DNA of 34,383 nucleotides from Tumulicola sp039922955 (GTDB lineage: Bacteria; Vulcanimicrobiota; Vulcanimicrobiia; Vulcanimicrobiales; Vulcanimicrobiaceae), in NCBI GenBank assembly GCA_039922955.1, contig JBDTDR010000106.1, forward strand, positions 1-34,383, in the 5' to 3' direction. Below, piece by piece: positions 8,337 through 16,724 of this stretch (position 1 is its first letter; the number at the start of each line of letters is the position of its first letter). The position numbers and the translations under genes were made by a program. A model generated the notes under the pieces. That model saw nothing but the letters and a program-made list of their open reading frames with translations, was not told the DNA's origin and made no database searches.

Positions 8337-8754
8337 CGCCATCGGGCCGATTGCGGCGCATCGCGGCGTCCGCCAGTTCGTGAAATTCGGAATCGTGGGT
8401 GCCTCGGGGTTCCTCGTGAACCTCGTCGCCTTCACGCTGCTCCAGCGCGTCGTGCCCGACCACGCGCGTCCGCTGGAATACTACCTGATCTTCTCCGCCG
8501 CGTTTCTTTCCGGCGGCGTTTCGAACTACTACTTGAACCGCATCTGGACGTTCCGCTCGTCGGGGCACGCGGTCCGCGAAGGCGCGAAGTTTCTGAGCGT
8601 TTCGCTGGTCGCACTCGCGGTCGGATTGGTCGTCTCCGCCCTCGTGAGCCCGTGGCTTGGCCACGGTCATAAGACGTGGTTCGTCGCCAACGTCGCCGGC
8701 ATTTTCATCAACTTCTTCCTGAACAAATATTGGACGTTCAAACACGTGAGCTAG
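8329..8754 (+). CDS. GtrA-family membrane protein (polyprenyl-phosphate sugar flippase-like)
   Basis: About 141 aa with four membrane segments. It has the GtrA pattern FVKFGIVGASGFLVNL at the start, a central SNYYLNRIWTFRS and a closing NKYWTFKH; the repeated N(R/K)xWTF motif is typical. GtrA-type proteins are thought to flip undecaprenyl-phosphate-linked sugars for GT-C transferases, which matches its position between two such enzymes. The TTG at 8329 overlaps the upstream stop by 8 nt and starts just before the homologous region. An ATG at 8290 is also in frame but adds only residues that lie inside the upstream coding sequence. Confidence 0.85.
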   Translation: MHNAIGPIAAHRGVRQFVKFGIVGASGFLVNLVAFTLLQRVVPDHARPLEYYLIFSAAFLSGGVSNYYLNRIWTFRSSGHAVREGAKFLSVSLVALAVGLVVSALVSPWLGHGHKTWFVANVAGIFINFFLNKYWTFKHVS

Positions 8755-10442
8755 GAGCCGGCGGCATCCGGCGGGAGACCTGGTGGACGCTCGGCGTGGC
8801 GGCGATCGTCCTGCTCGCGCTGGCGCTTCGGCTGCACGGCATCAACAATCCGATTCTTGACCATCCGGGGTGGCGTCAGGGCGATACCGCCGCCATCGCG
8901 CGGAACTTTGCGCGCCTGCAATTTAACTTCATGTATCCGCAGACGCTCTACAACGGGCCGCCGCCTAACTACGTCGAGCTCGAGCTGCAAATCGTCCCGT
9001 TTCTGACGGCAACGCTGTATAAGGTCTTCGGCGTACACGAGATTTTTGGACGGCTGGTTACGTTGGCGTTCAGTCTCGCCACCGTCGTGACGCTGGCACA
9101 CTTCGCACGCTGGCTTTTCACAAGTTCGCTGGCGGGGATTACCGCCGCGTTCTTTTTCGCCGTGTTCCCGGGCAGCGTCTACTACGGCCGGTCGTTCATG
9201 CCCGATACGGCGATGGTCTTCTTTCTGACCGCCGCCCTCTACGGCCTCGCCCGATTTCTTCTCGAAGACCCGACGCTTGCGCCGCGCATGCTGGCGCGGA
9301 CGGCGGCGCTATTGACGTTCGCCTACCTCGCGAAACCCGTGGCCGTCATCGCGGTTCTGCCGCTCGCCGCCGTCGTCGCGCAGCGTCTCCGCGCCGGGCT
9401 TGCCACCCGCGCTAGCGCCGCAGCGGTCCTGCTGATCGTGCCGCTCGCGATCCTCTGGCTGTACGACCGCCGCGTCGCCTCGTACGCCGAATGGCACTGG
9501 GCCAGCGGCATTACGACCCTCCACGTTCTACCCGCGTTGCGCGACGCATTCGGGAGTTTCTCCGGCTTCGCGGCAAAATGCGCCGCTTTCCGCTCCGCCC
9601 TCGGAATGCTGAGCCAAACGATGCTCGGCTCGACCGGCTTCGCGTGCTCCGTTGCCGCGTTCTTCACGCTGCCGTGGGTAACCGCGCGCAGCAAGCCGCT
9701 GCTGTGGGCGTGGCTGATCGCCGCGCTCGCGTACGTCTTCGTCGTGGTAACCGTCGAGCGCGTCGACTACTACATGTATCCGCTTCTGCCGCTGTGCGCG
9801 CTCGCTATCGGCGGCGCGGCCGCCCGCTTCGTCAACGCGGCGATCGCCGCCGTGGCCGCCCCGGCCGCGCGTTACGCCCTCGTCGCGCTGCTTCCGGTTC
9901 TCGGACTGGTCGTGCTGGTGCAGGGCCGCGCCGCCGTGGCCCCCTACTACGACTATAATCCGCAGGCGTACCGCAACGCCCTACGCCTGGATGCCGCGCT
10001 CGATAAACACGCCCTGGTCGTGATCGGACATTACGGACCCGACGTTCAGTACTACCTCGACCGTTTCGGTTGGGAAGAGGATGCGGCCCTTTGGACGCCG
10101 TTCGACGAGGAAAGCGCGATTCGCAAAGGCGCGCGTTATTTTATCTCCATCGAGGATGACCGCCTGCGGCGCAACGTCGAACTCTGCGCGTGGCTCCAGC
10201 GCTTTCCGGTGTTCGACTTCGGCGCGCCGTGGATCGTCTACGAAACCGATCCCGCCAAGACGCTACCGAACGCCGACGCGCTTTGGAAAGCGTTCCGCGC
10301 TGCCGAGCGGGCGGGTAAGGCCAGCACGTTTCTCGACCGCTTGCCGCGCTGCGCCACCCACCCGCCTCACGGACCGATAGCATCGAAGGTTCGCAGTGCG
10401 GCGTGGAACGCCTCGGGTCCTACCGTGATCGTGCCGCGGTAG
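8730..10442 (+). CDS. GT39/ArnT-like (PMT_2) integral membrane glycosyltransferase
   Basis: About 570 aa. The N-terminal membrane helix VAAIVLLALALRLHGINNP is followed by a periplasmic acidic loop with WRQGDTAAIARNF, the place where GT39/GT83 enzymes carry their catalytic Asp/Glu. About ten more hydrophobic stretches follow, then a C-terminal soluble domain with LVVIGHYGPDVQYYLDR and a long charged tail. These are lipid-phosphate-sugar-dependent GT-C transferases that modify glycans or proteins outside the inner membrane. The start is uncertain: TTG 8730 gives a 25-nt overlap with gtrA, while ATG 8676 would overlap by 79 nt. The last ~25 codons overlap the convergent DUF4239 gene by 76 nt, so the C-terminus may be a read-through extension. 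Confidence 0.8.
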   Translation: MDVQTRELGAGGIRRETWWTLGVAAIVLLALALRLHGINNPILDHPGWRQGDTAAIARNFARLQFNFMYPQTLYNGPPPNYVELELQIVPFLTATLYKVFGVHEIFGRLVTLAFSLATVVTLAHFARWLFTSSLAGITAAFFFAVFPGSVYYGRSFMPDTAMVFFLTAALYGLARFLLEDPTLAPRMLARTAALLTFAYLAKPVAVIAVLPLAAVVAQRLRAGLATRASAAAVLLIVPLAILWLYDRRVASYAEWHWASGITTLHVLPALRDAFGSFSGFAAKCAAFRSALGMLSQTMLGSTGFACSVAAFFTLPWVTARSKPLLWAWLIAALAYVFVVVTVERVDYYMYPLLPLCALAIGGAAARFVNAAIAAVAAPAARYALVALLPVLGLVVLVQGRAAVAPYYDYNPQAYRNALRLDAALDKHALVVIGHYGPDVQYYLDRFGWEEDAALWTPFDEESAIRKGARYFISIEDDRLRRNVELCAWLQRFPVFDFGAPWIVYETDPAKTLPNADALWKAFRAAERAGKASTFLDRLPRCATHPPHGPIASKVRSAAWNASGPTVIVPR

Positions 10443-11149
10443 GGATAGTTCATCGCCACGATCAGAAAGAGCATCAAGCCGATGAGCAAACCCAGCGATC
10501 CGGTCATCAGCACTTGCATAACGTCGTGCCGAAAACCGAAGAGAAAGGTGAACCCGACGGTCAGCACCGCACCGGCGAGCAGCACCATCCACATGAGGCC
10601 GTTGATGCCGGTAGCGTCCTCGGACAGGCGCGTGTCCCGGTCGTTTTGCGCGATATTGATGGCCGCAAGCATCTGGTCGTGAATGTCTTGGCGTGCGTAG
10701 GTCGTCACCGGAAGGGTTCGGATCGTGCGATCGATGTGTTCCATCAGGTCGTCGGCTCGCGCGGACTCTTCGCCCCGGCGCATCCTCGGCCACTCCTGCG
10801 CGATGACGGTTTCGGTATACTCCCGGAGCGCGCCGCGTAGCTGGCGCACCTGCGCGAATGCGTCGGCATCGCGATAGACCACCGCGAGCTGCCCGGCTTC
10901 CTCGAAGCTACGCGACTCGGCCTGCTGGTAGCGCTCCCACACGCCGATGGTGACGAATGCGAGCAGAACCGCGTAGATGACGCCGACGACCGCCAGGATG
11001 AACCCGGCCAGATCGTTGTGCTCGATCCGCACCGCGCGCGGGACGAGCTTGCCCACGGCATATCCGGCAACGAGCGTAAGCGCGAGGAATCCGCCGACGA
11101 CCGCGAAGCCGGTTCCGGCCGCGGGCAACGATTCGAACCATGCTTCCAT
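10367..11149 (-). CDS. DUF4239-type membrane protein
   Basis: A 260-aa protein with two N-terminal membrane helices (about residues 13-32 and 47-66), a central soluble coiled region and two C-terminal helices. The second helix and its exit, GVIYAVLLAFVTIGVWERYQ followed by EEAGQLAVVYRDAD, are the signature of DUF4239, a family distantly compared with bestrophin channels. Function is unknown. The start ATG 11149 has an AAGAG box about 6-7 nt upstream and lies 9 nt after the lipoprotein stop, so it belongs to the proS operon as its last gene. Its 3' end overlaps the convergent glycosyltransferase gene by 76 nt. Confidence 0.8.
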   Translation of the reverse strand: MEAWFESLPAAGTGFAVVGGFLALTLVAGYAVGKLVPRAVRIEHNDLAGFILAVVGVIYAVLLAFVTIGVWERYQQAESRSFEEAGQLAVVYRDADAFAQVRQLRGALREYTETVIAQEWPRMRRGEESARADDLMEHIDRTIRTLPVTTYARQDIHDQMLAAINIAQNDRDTRLSEDATGINGLMWMVLLAGAVLTVGFTFLFGFRHDVMQVLMTGSLGLLIGLMLFLIVAMNYPYRGTITVGPEAFHAALRTFDAIGP

Positions 11150-11158
11150 ATCGATCTC

Positions 11159-11824
11159 TTACGGCAGCGGCAGCAGCGAGGTCGTGTTTGAGGTAGTGGA
11201 TTGCGACCCGGTTTCGGGAACGCCCGAGGTCACCAGCTGGCGATACAGGATCAGATGGTTGCCGTTCTTGACGATGTCGAGCTGAAGCTCATAACTGCGC
11301 TTGATGGCGGCGGTGAGATCGTTGGCGTCAAACGTATACCCGAATCGCGCAAGACTCTTGAGCAGCAGCTTGTTCGTACCGTTGAGCTGCTCGTAGGCGC
11401 GCTGGAGTTGCAGGCCGGCTTCCCGGTAGCTGGGGTAGTTGGACACGACGATCTCGCGCTTGAGCCGCGCCTGCTCGAAGGTGCGCTTGAGCGCGGCGAG
11501 GCGGACGCTCTCCGGATCGACCGCCAGACCGTCGCCGGTCGTCGCTAAAGCGTCGTCGAAGTTCCCTTTGGCGTACTGTGCCTGGGCGAGACCGGCGGCG
11601 GCGCGCACGTATCCGGCCTGCGCTCGCGGATCCGTTGGATCGACGCGCAAGGCCAGCCGGTAGGCTAACTCCGCATCGCGCACGTTGCCGTGGTCGAGCG
11701 CCAGCTCGCCCTGATGGACGCGCGTGCTCACGATCCACTGCTGGATCGAGCCCGCGCACCCGGTCAAGCCCGCGATCAATGCGAGCCCGGCGAGGATGCT
11801 CCCAAAACGGCTCCCTTTATCCAC
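11159..11824 (-). CDS. TPR-containing lipoprotein
   Basis: 221 aa. A short basic N-terminus and a hydrophobic stretch end in the lipobox LTGC at about residues 20-23, so the mature protein is a lipid-anchored periplasmic or outer-membrane protein. Residues 30-110 carry two to three TPR-like helical repeats, for example GNVRDAELAYRLALRVDP and YAKGNFDDALATTGDGLAVD. A helical domain and a Ser/Thr-rich tail follow. It starts with a GTG whose codon overlaps the stop of the Amj gene by 8 nt. TPR lipoproteins usually scaffold envelope complexes; operon partners suggest a link to peptidoglycan or surface assembly, which is inference. I recognise no specific family. Confidence 0.8.
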   Translation of the reverse strand: MDKGSRFGSILAGLALIAGLTGCAGSIQQWIVSTRVHQGELALDHGNVRDAELAYRLALRVDPTDPRAQAGYVRAAAGLAQAQYAKGNFDDALATTGDGLAVDPESVRLAALKRTFEQARLKREIVVSNYPSYREAGLQLQRAYEQLNGTNKLLLKSLARFGYTFDANDLTAAIKRSYELQLDIVKNGNHLILYRQLVTSGVPETGSQSTTSNTTSLLPLP

Positions 11825-12734
11825 GATTTACCAGATGCGCCACGAGCTTGATGATATCCGCCGCCGGCCACAGAATGAGCTGCGACAACAGCCATCCGGC
11901 GATTGCGGTGACCGAAAGGTAGAACACCATCGCCTTGACTTCCTCGTGCCTGCGTTCTCCCTTTACGGCTTCGTCCACGATGATCGACGACGTCGGATCG
12001 ACGAATAACGTGAACGCGATCGTGCCGATTCCGTTGATGATTCCCGACGTTCCAATCGCGGTCCGCGCCACGTTGATGTCCAGCACGCTCGCGTAATACG
12101 CCGCCACCACGCCGATCGCATAAATCCCGGTCACGACCACATTGAAGATCAGGAGACGGCGTGGAATCCCGCGCATTGAAAAGGAAAATATCTCGCGGTA
12201 GTGCGGCACCCGAACGCGCCGCAGGATTTCGGCCAGCACGCGCGGGTCGAAGAGCCGCAGCATCGAATGCGGCAGCGATTTCGTTCGCTCGAAGGAGCGC
12301 ACGCCGCGAACGTACATGAAGGTGAACATCGGGAGCAGGAGGCTGCCAAGAACGGTCCCCAGCGTGCCCGCCAGAATGATCGCGCGAAGCTGCCATTCGA
12401 ACGTGTGTTGAATTCCGGCGATGAGCTGCAGGTGCTCCGGCGCAAGAACGTGCGACGGCGATTTCGGGAGCAGCGCCTTAATGGCGTTGCCGGCCGTATC
12501 CGAGAGCGGTCCTAACATCAGCGTGTACACGAGCGTTGCGAGCCGGCTCGCGGTCACGAACAGGTTGAAAAGCGAGATCGAGGTCGCGATGCGGCCCGTT
12601 CTAACCCCGGAGAGACGCGCCGCGTAAGCCCCTATTTGAATGGCCTGCACGATCACGTTGATGATTAACGCGACGACGAGTTGCCACGTCCAGAACGGCA
12701 GGCCGGTAAAGACTTGTCCGCTAGGCGGCGTCAC
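11817..12734 (-). CDS. amj: Amj-family lipid II flippase
   Basis: 305 aa with about six to seven membrane segments. The pattern ARLSGVRTGRIATSISLFNL near residue 40, and near the C-terminus FTLFVDPTSSIIVDEAVKG followed by an acidic helix, match the DUF2837/Amj family. Bacillus subtilis Amj (YdaH) moves lipid II across the membrane and can replace MurJ. Amj is usually a single gene; here it is embedded between an M16 peptidase (14-nt overlap, GTG start) and a TPR lipoprotein (8-nt overlap). This suggests constitutive, translationally coupled expression rather than the stress-induced backup role known in Bacillus. Family assignment is by pattern recall and not by alignment. Confidence 0.78.
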   Translation of the reverse strand: MTPPSGQVFTGLPFWTWQLVVALIINVIVQAIQIGAYAARLSGVRTGRIATSISLFNLFVTASRLATLVYTLMLGPLSDTAGNAIKALLPKSPSHVLAPEHLQLIAGIQHTFEWQLRAIILAGTLGTVLGSLLLPMFTFMYVRGVRSFERTKSLPHSMLRLFDPRVLAEILRRVRVPHYREIFSFSMRGIPRRLLIFNVVVTGIYAIGVVAAYYASVLDINVARTAIGTSGIINGIGTIAFTLFVDPTSSIIVDEAVKGERRHEEVKAMVFYLSVTAIAGWLLSQLILWPAADIIKLVAHLVNRG

Positions 12735-13977
12735 GGTTCAAGGCAATCGCCGACTCGTCGACCGGGCCGATGATGCACAGTCCCAAGTTATCCTCGATCA
12801 GGAGTTCTCGTGCAAGCTCTTGGACTTCGCCGGCCTTCACCGCGTCGATCCGTTGCTCGATTTCTTCGGGAGCCACGTGCCGGCCGAGCGCGAATTCGCT
12901 TCGGCCCAGCCGAATCATCCGGCTCGACGTCGACTCCAGGGACAGCGTGAGGTTTCCTTTTATGTGCTCCTTCGCGAGCTGCAGTTCGCCGCGATCGACG
13001 CGCACGTCGCGCATCTTGGCAAAGGCTTCGACGATCAAGTCGACGCACTCCGGTACGTTCTCGGGCGACGTCCCAGCGTACACGCCGAAGAGTCCGGCGG
13101 CACGGTAGGCGGCTTGGAAGGAATATACCGTATAGACAAGGCCACGTTTCTCGCGAATCTCCTGAAACAGGCGGCTCGACATCCCGCCGCCCAAAATCGT
13201 GTCCAGCAGCGACAGGACGTAACGGCGCTCGTCGCGCACCGAGAGCCCGCGCGTCCCGGCGATCACGTAGGCTTGTTCCGAATCCTTGTGCCGCACGAGC
13301 CGGTCGGGAGTGGCGTTCGGCGATTCGGGGCCGGGCAGCCCGCAGGCTCCGCCGAAGGCCGCGAACTCGCCGGCCACGAGCTCGACAAAACGATCGTGGT
13401 CGACGTTACCGGCGGCGGCCACGACCACCGAATTCGGCGCGTAGTGGGCCTTCATGTGCGCCCGTAAGTCGTCGGGCGTGAACCGCCCGATCGTGTCGAC
13501 GAAGCCGATCGTCGGATCGCCCAAATTCGAGCCGTTCCACATCGTCTGCAGGAAAAGATCGTGAATCAGTTCGTCCGGGGAGTCGTCGTACATCTTGATC
13601 TCTTCCAGAACGACCTTTTGCTCTTTGCCCAGCTCTTGGGGATCGAACGCGGAGTTGAGGAACATGTCGGCCAGCACGTTCGTCGCCAACGGCACGTGGC
13701 GGTCCATCACCTTGGCGTAGTAACAGGTCGTTTCTTTATCCGTAAACGCGTTCAGGTTGCCGCCGACGCCGTCCATCGTTTCGGCGATTGCTCGCGCCGT
13801 GCGGCGCGCCGTGCCTTTGAACAGCATGTGTTCGACGAGATGCGAAACGCCGCGATTTTCGCGGCTTTCCAGCGACGATCCGACGTCCGCCCAAATCCCG
13901 ATGGTGGCCGATCGCACGGCCGGCATCGCCTCCGTCAGGACCCGCAGGCCGCTTGGGAGCGTCGTCTTACGATACAT
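12721..13977 (-). CDS. M16-family zinc metallopeptidase (processing-peptidase-like)
   Basis: About 418 aa, the standard size of the single-chain bacterial M16B peptidases. The inverted zinc motif HLVEHMLFKGT (HxxEH) is at about residues 50, followed by GGNLNAFTDKETTCYYAKV and the downstream metal-ligand Glu region EKVVLEEIKMYDDSPDE (read here as EQKVVLEEIKMYDD). The C-terminal inactive repeat contains GGGMSSRLFQEIREKRGLVY, the RY-type substrate-binding region. The true start is ATG 13977 (MYRKTTLPSGLRV); it overlaps the upstream stop by one base. In many bacteria a homologue lies near pnp or dapA; here it lies with proS and a flippase. Probable cytoplasmic peptidase; no signal peptide. Confidence 0.92.
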   Translation of the reverse strand: MYRKTTLPSGLRVLTEAMPAVRSATIGIWADVGSSLESRENRGVSHLVEHMLFKGTARRTARAIAETMDGVGGNLNAFTDKETTCYYAKVMDRHVPLATNVLADMFLNSAFDPQELGKEQKVVLEEIKMYDDSPDELIHDLFLQTMWNGSNLGDPTIGFVDTIGRFTPDDLRAHMKAHYAPNSVVVAAAGNVDHDRFVELVAGEFAAFGGACGLPGPESPNATPDRLVRHKDSEQAYVIAGTRGLSVRDERRYVLSLLDTILGGGMSSRLFQEIREKRGLVYTVYSFQAAYRAAGLFGVYAGTSPENVPECVDLIVEAFAKMRDVRVDRGELQLAKEHIKGNLTLSLESTSSRMIRLGRSEFALGRHVAPEEIEQRIDAVKAGEVQELARELLIEDNLGLCIIGPVDESAIALNRDAA

Positions 13978-14537
13978 CAGGTCCCCTGTTTCTTGAAAGC
14001 TGCGCGCGCCCATTCTTCGTCCCAAAAGACGTCCGCTGCGGGCGTCCCGTCGGCGGTGGCGGTCACCGCAGCGGGCGATTCGCCGCGTCGCGCGGTGAGG
14101 CTAAACACGACCTTCGAAGTCGGCCTGGCCAGGTCGCCGCTCACGACCACGCTCTTCCCCACCTCGATTGGGATGCTCGCCCATACGTCAACCTCTTCGG
14201 CCCCGGATGCGGCAGCGAAAGCCTTTTCCACGACCGACGTGACCTCGTCGACGAACGCTTGGCGGGTGAGCGCGTAGCGAAACTTCACGCCCCACAGCCG
14301 AACCCCGACGATCAAGTGCGAGTCGAGTTCATTGGCCGAAATCTGACTGATCTCGGCCGGCCACGCCCGGCTGAAGATGCTCTCGCCGATCCGGGTGGCG
14401 ATGTCGATCCGGTTGCCGGCCGCGCGCGCCGACGCATCCAACTCGGCAACCGACGGTACGTTTGCCGATGCGGCGCCGCCGGCGAGTGCCAGCGTCAGAA
14501 CGAGCGCCGGGACGGACGCGCTAATAGGACTGCGCAA
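13977..14537 (-). CDS. Secreted protein of unknown function
   Basis: 186 aa beginning with a Sec-type signal: MRSPIS, then a hydrophobic core LVLTLALAGG and a likely cleavage after AASA (about residue 25). The mature part is mixed alpha/beta with a repeated valine-rich pattern such as VDVWASIPIEVG and KVVFSLTARRG and a C-terminal Trp-containing segment DVFWDEEWARAAF. I do not recognise a family. The only plausible start is the TTG at 14537, which overlaps the proS stop by 17 nt. It is followed by the M16 gene with a one-base stop/start overlap. It could be an envelope cofactor of the neighbouring lipoprotein or flippase, which is inference from context only. Confidence 0.7.
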   Translation of the reverse strand: MRSPISASVPALVLTLALAGGAASANVPSVAELDASARAAGNRIDIATRIGESIFSRAWPAEISQISANELDSHLIVGVRLWGVKFRYALTRQAFVDEVTSVVEKAFAAASGAEEVDVWASIPIEVGKSVVVSGDLARPTSKVVFSLTARRGESPAAVTATADGTPAADVFWDEEWARAAFKKQGT

Positions 14538-15984
14538 AGTAGGCGCTCACTTTCGCCGGTTCGCCGCACGCAACGCACGCCGAACCGGCGTCTTGCGCGA
14601 GTTCACGAAGGTTGCGGGACGTCGCCCCGGTTTCGGCCTTGACCCGGGCTTCGCACTCGGCGCGCCGGCACCACGGGATGTCGATCATGCCGGCTCGATT
14701 TCGGCACATCTCCAGGAACGCGCCGCGGTCGCGTGCCTGAACCGTATGCGTTCGTAAAAACACTGTAGCCTGTTCGTAGAGCGAACTTTGGATCTCGGCG
14801 AGCAGCTCGGGTAGCACGCGCGGGAGCGCGTCGAGCGGCACGTTCGTCTTGTGGTCGGGGTCGCCCTTAGCGCGATCGCGCCGAACCAGCACGGCCGTTC
14901 CGGCATCGACGTCGCGCGGGCCGATGTCAATCCGCACCGGGACGCCGCGCAGGTCCCACTCGCCGTACTTCCAGCCGGGCTGCGCGTCGCGCGCGTCGAC
15001 CCGAACGCGAAACCCCGCCTTCGCCAGCTCGCCGGCCGCGGCGCGGCAGACGACTACGGCGCGCTCGTCATTCGACCGGACGATCGGCACGAAGACGGCC
15101 TCGAGCGGCGCCATCCTCGGTGGAATGCGCAGTCCGCGATCGTCGCCGTGCGTCATTATCAACGCACCCAGCATCCGCCACGACATTCCCCACGAGGTCG
15201 TGTACGCGTGCTTGACCTGTTGATCGGCATCCGTGAACGAAATGTCGTACGCCTTGGCAAAGTTCTGGCCCAGGTCGTGCGACGTCGCCGACTGGAGCGC
15301 CTTGCCGTCGGGCATGAGCGCCTCGATCGAAAACGTCTCGACCGCTCCGGGGAAACGTTCGCCCTCGCTTTTCACGCCCGCGTAAACCGGCACGGCCGCG
15401 ACGTTCTCCGCAAATTCGCGATAGACGTCGAGCATGCGCAGCGTCTCCTCGCGCGCCTCGAGCGCGGAAGCATGGGCCGTGTGCCCTTCCTGCCAGAGGA
15501 ACTCCATCGTGCGCAGGAACGGCCGGGTCGCTTTTTCCCACCGCACGACGTTGGCCCACTGGTTGATCAGAATCGGCAGGTCCCGGTACGATTCAACCCA
15601 CTGCGCGTACATCGTCCCGACGATCGCTTCCGATGTCGGGCGGATCGCCAAGCGTTCGGTCAGCTCTTCTTGGCCGCCGCGCGTCACCCACGCGACTTCC
15701 GGAGCGAATCCCTCGACGTGCTCGGCTTCCTTCGTGAGCAGATTTTCAGGAATCAGCAGCGGGAAGTACGCATTCTCGTGGCCCGTCGCTTTGAAGCGCG
15801 CGTCGAGATCTTTCTGCAGGTTTTCCCATAGCCCGAAGCCGTACGGCCGCAGCACGACGCACCCGCGAACGGGTGAATACGAAACCAGCTCGGCCCGCAA
15901 GCAGACCGCCGTATACCACGCAGAGAGGTCGGCCGCTTTCGGAGGAATCTCCTTAATGGCGCCCGGGGCTAAGGCTTCGGACAT
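14521..15984 (-). CDS. proS: Prolyl-tRNA synthetase, short archaeal/eukaryotic-like type
   Basis: 487 aa, class II aminoacyl-tRNA synthetase. Motifs seen are VRGCVVLRPYGFGLWENLQ (motif 1 region), LAIRPTSEAIVGTMYAQW, the motif 2 arginine block RWEKATRPFLRTMEFLWQEG and the motif 3 region MTHGDDRGLRIPP. The protein lacks the editing insertion of the long bacterial type and instead has the C-terminal zinc domain, with Cys in IPWCRRAECE and CVACGEPA and the typical terminal YFAQSY tyrosine. This is the ProS type 3 form. I chose ATG 15984 (MSEALAPGAIKEIPPK); upstream in-frame codons to 16101 would cross the divergent adenosyltransferase start. It heads the minus-strand operon; about 97 nt separates it from the divergent gene. 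Confidence 0.95.
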   Translation of the reverse strand: MSEALAPGAIKEIPPKAADLSAWYTAVCLRAELVSYSPVRGCVVLRPYGFGLWENLQKDLDARFKATGHENAYFPLLIPENLLTKEAEHVEGFAPEVAWVTRGGQEELTERLAIRPTSEAIVGTMYAQWVESYRDLPILINQWANVVRWEKATRPFLRTMEFLWQEGHTAHASALEAREETLRMLDVYREFAENVAAVPVYAGVKSEGERFPGAVETFSIEALMPDGKALQSATSHDLGQNFAKAYDISFTDADQQVKHAYTTSWGMSWRMLGALIMTHGDDRGLRIPPRMAPLEAVFVPIVRSNDERAVVVCRAAAGELAKAGFRVRVDARDAQPGWKYGEWDLRGVPVRIDIGPRDVDAGTAVLVRRDRAKGDPDHKTNVPLDALPRVLPELLAEIQSSLYEQATVFLRTHTVQARDRGAFLEMCRNRAGMIDIPWCRRAECEARVKAETGATSRNLRELAQDAGSACVACGEPAKVSAYFAQSY

Positions 15985-16081
15985 GACCGGCCACGCTTCG
16001 CTCGGATCCGGCTCGCGGCCTTCTCGCGCGGGTAAGCGCCGCTCCGGGTATCCGCCCCGGCGCACGCGAACCATCAAAACC

Positions 16082-16696
16082 ATGCCGAAACGCACGCGCA
16101 TCTATACCCGCACCGGGGACGACGGCACCACCGGGCTGGTCGGCGGGCAGCGCATCAAAAAGAACGCGCTGCGGATCGAAACCTACGGCACCGTCGACGA
16201 GCTATCGAGTTCGATCGGCGTCGTGCGCTCGGCGTTGCGCGCCGTGCGCGAAAACTCCGCGCGAGCGGCCCGTCTCGACGCTTGGCTTGCGTGGACGCAG
16301 GACGCGCTCTTCAATCTCGGGAGCGATCTGGCGACGCTCCTCAAAAGCCGCTGGGAAGGCATGCCGCTGGTAGGCGCCGCCGACGCGACGTCGCTCGAAC
16401 GCGCCATTGACGAAGCCCAGCCCGACCTTCCGCCGCTCGACGCGTTCATTCTTCCCGGGGGCTCGCTCTCGGGAGCCCATCTGCATGTGGCGCGCACGAT
16501 TTGCCGCCGCGCCGAGCGCCTGCTGATCGCGCTGCGCGAAGAAGACGATGGCATTTCAATCCAAACCGTGCATTACCTCAACCGGCTCTCGGACGCGCTG
16601 TTCGTGTGGTCGCGCTGGATCAACGACGAACTCGGCGAGCCCGAATACCAGTGGAACCCGGCGACCGCACCCCCCGCCCGGCGGCCCGAAGCGTGA
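16082..16696 (+). CDS. Cob(I)yrinic acid a,c-diamide adenosyltransferase, PduO type
   Basis: 204 aa. The N-terminal ATP-binding signature RIYTRTGDDGTTGLVGGQR followed by YGTVDELSSSIG is diagnostic of PduO/MMAB enzymes. FILPGGSLSGAHLHVARTIC with RRAE and YLNRLSDALFVWSRW complete the trimeric four-helix fold. It transfers the adenosyl group of ATP to Co(I) corrinoid to make adenosylcobalamin. The start is ATG 16082; the open frame upstream is the antisense of proS. The gene stands alone between divergent proS and the convergent receptor gene, whose end lies 28 nt downstream. A B12 link to the receptor is possible but not shown by any visible riboswitch. The C-terminal Pro/Ala-rich tail is not conserved. 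Confidence 0.93.
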   Translation: MPKRTRIYTRTGDDGTTGLVGGQRIKKNALRIETYGTVDELSSSIGVVRSALRAVRENSARAARLDAWLAWTQDALFNLGSDLATLLKSRWEGMPLVGAADATSLERAIDEAQPDLPPLDAFILPGGSLSGAHLHVARTICRRAERLLIALREEDDGISIQTVHYLNRLSDALFVWSRWINDELGEPEYQWNPATAPPARRPEA

Positions 16697-16724
16697 GAAG
16701 CGCGTTCCGGATTTCGGTGGCGCA

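Noticed and set aside
15434..16081. Plus-strand open frame upstream of the cobalamin adenosyltransferase.
   Set aside because: It is the antisense of proS; the adenosyltransferase homology starts at 16082.
16697..16724. Looked for an intrinsic terminator between the convergent adenosyltransferase and receptor genes.
   Set aside because: No GC stem followed by a T-run is visible in the 28-nt gap.
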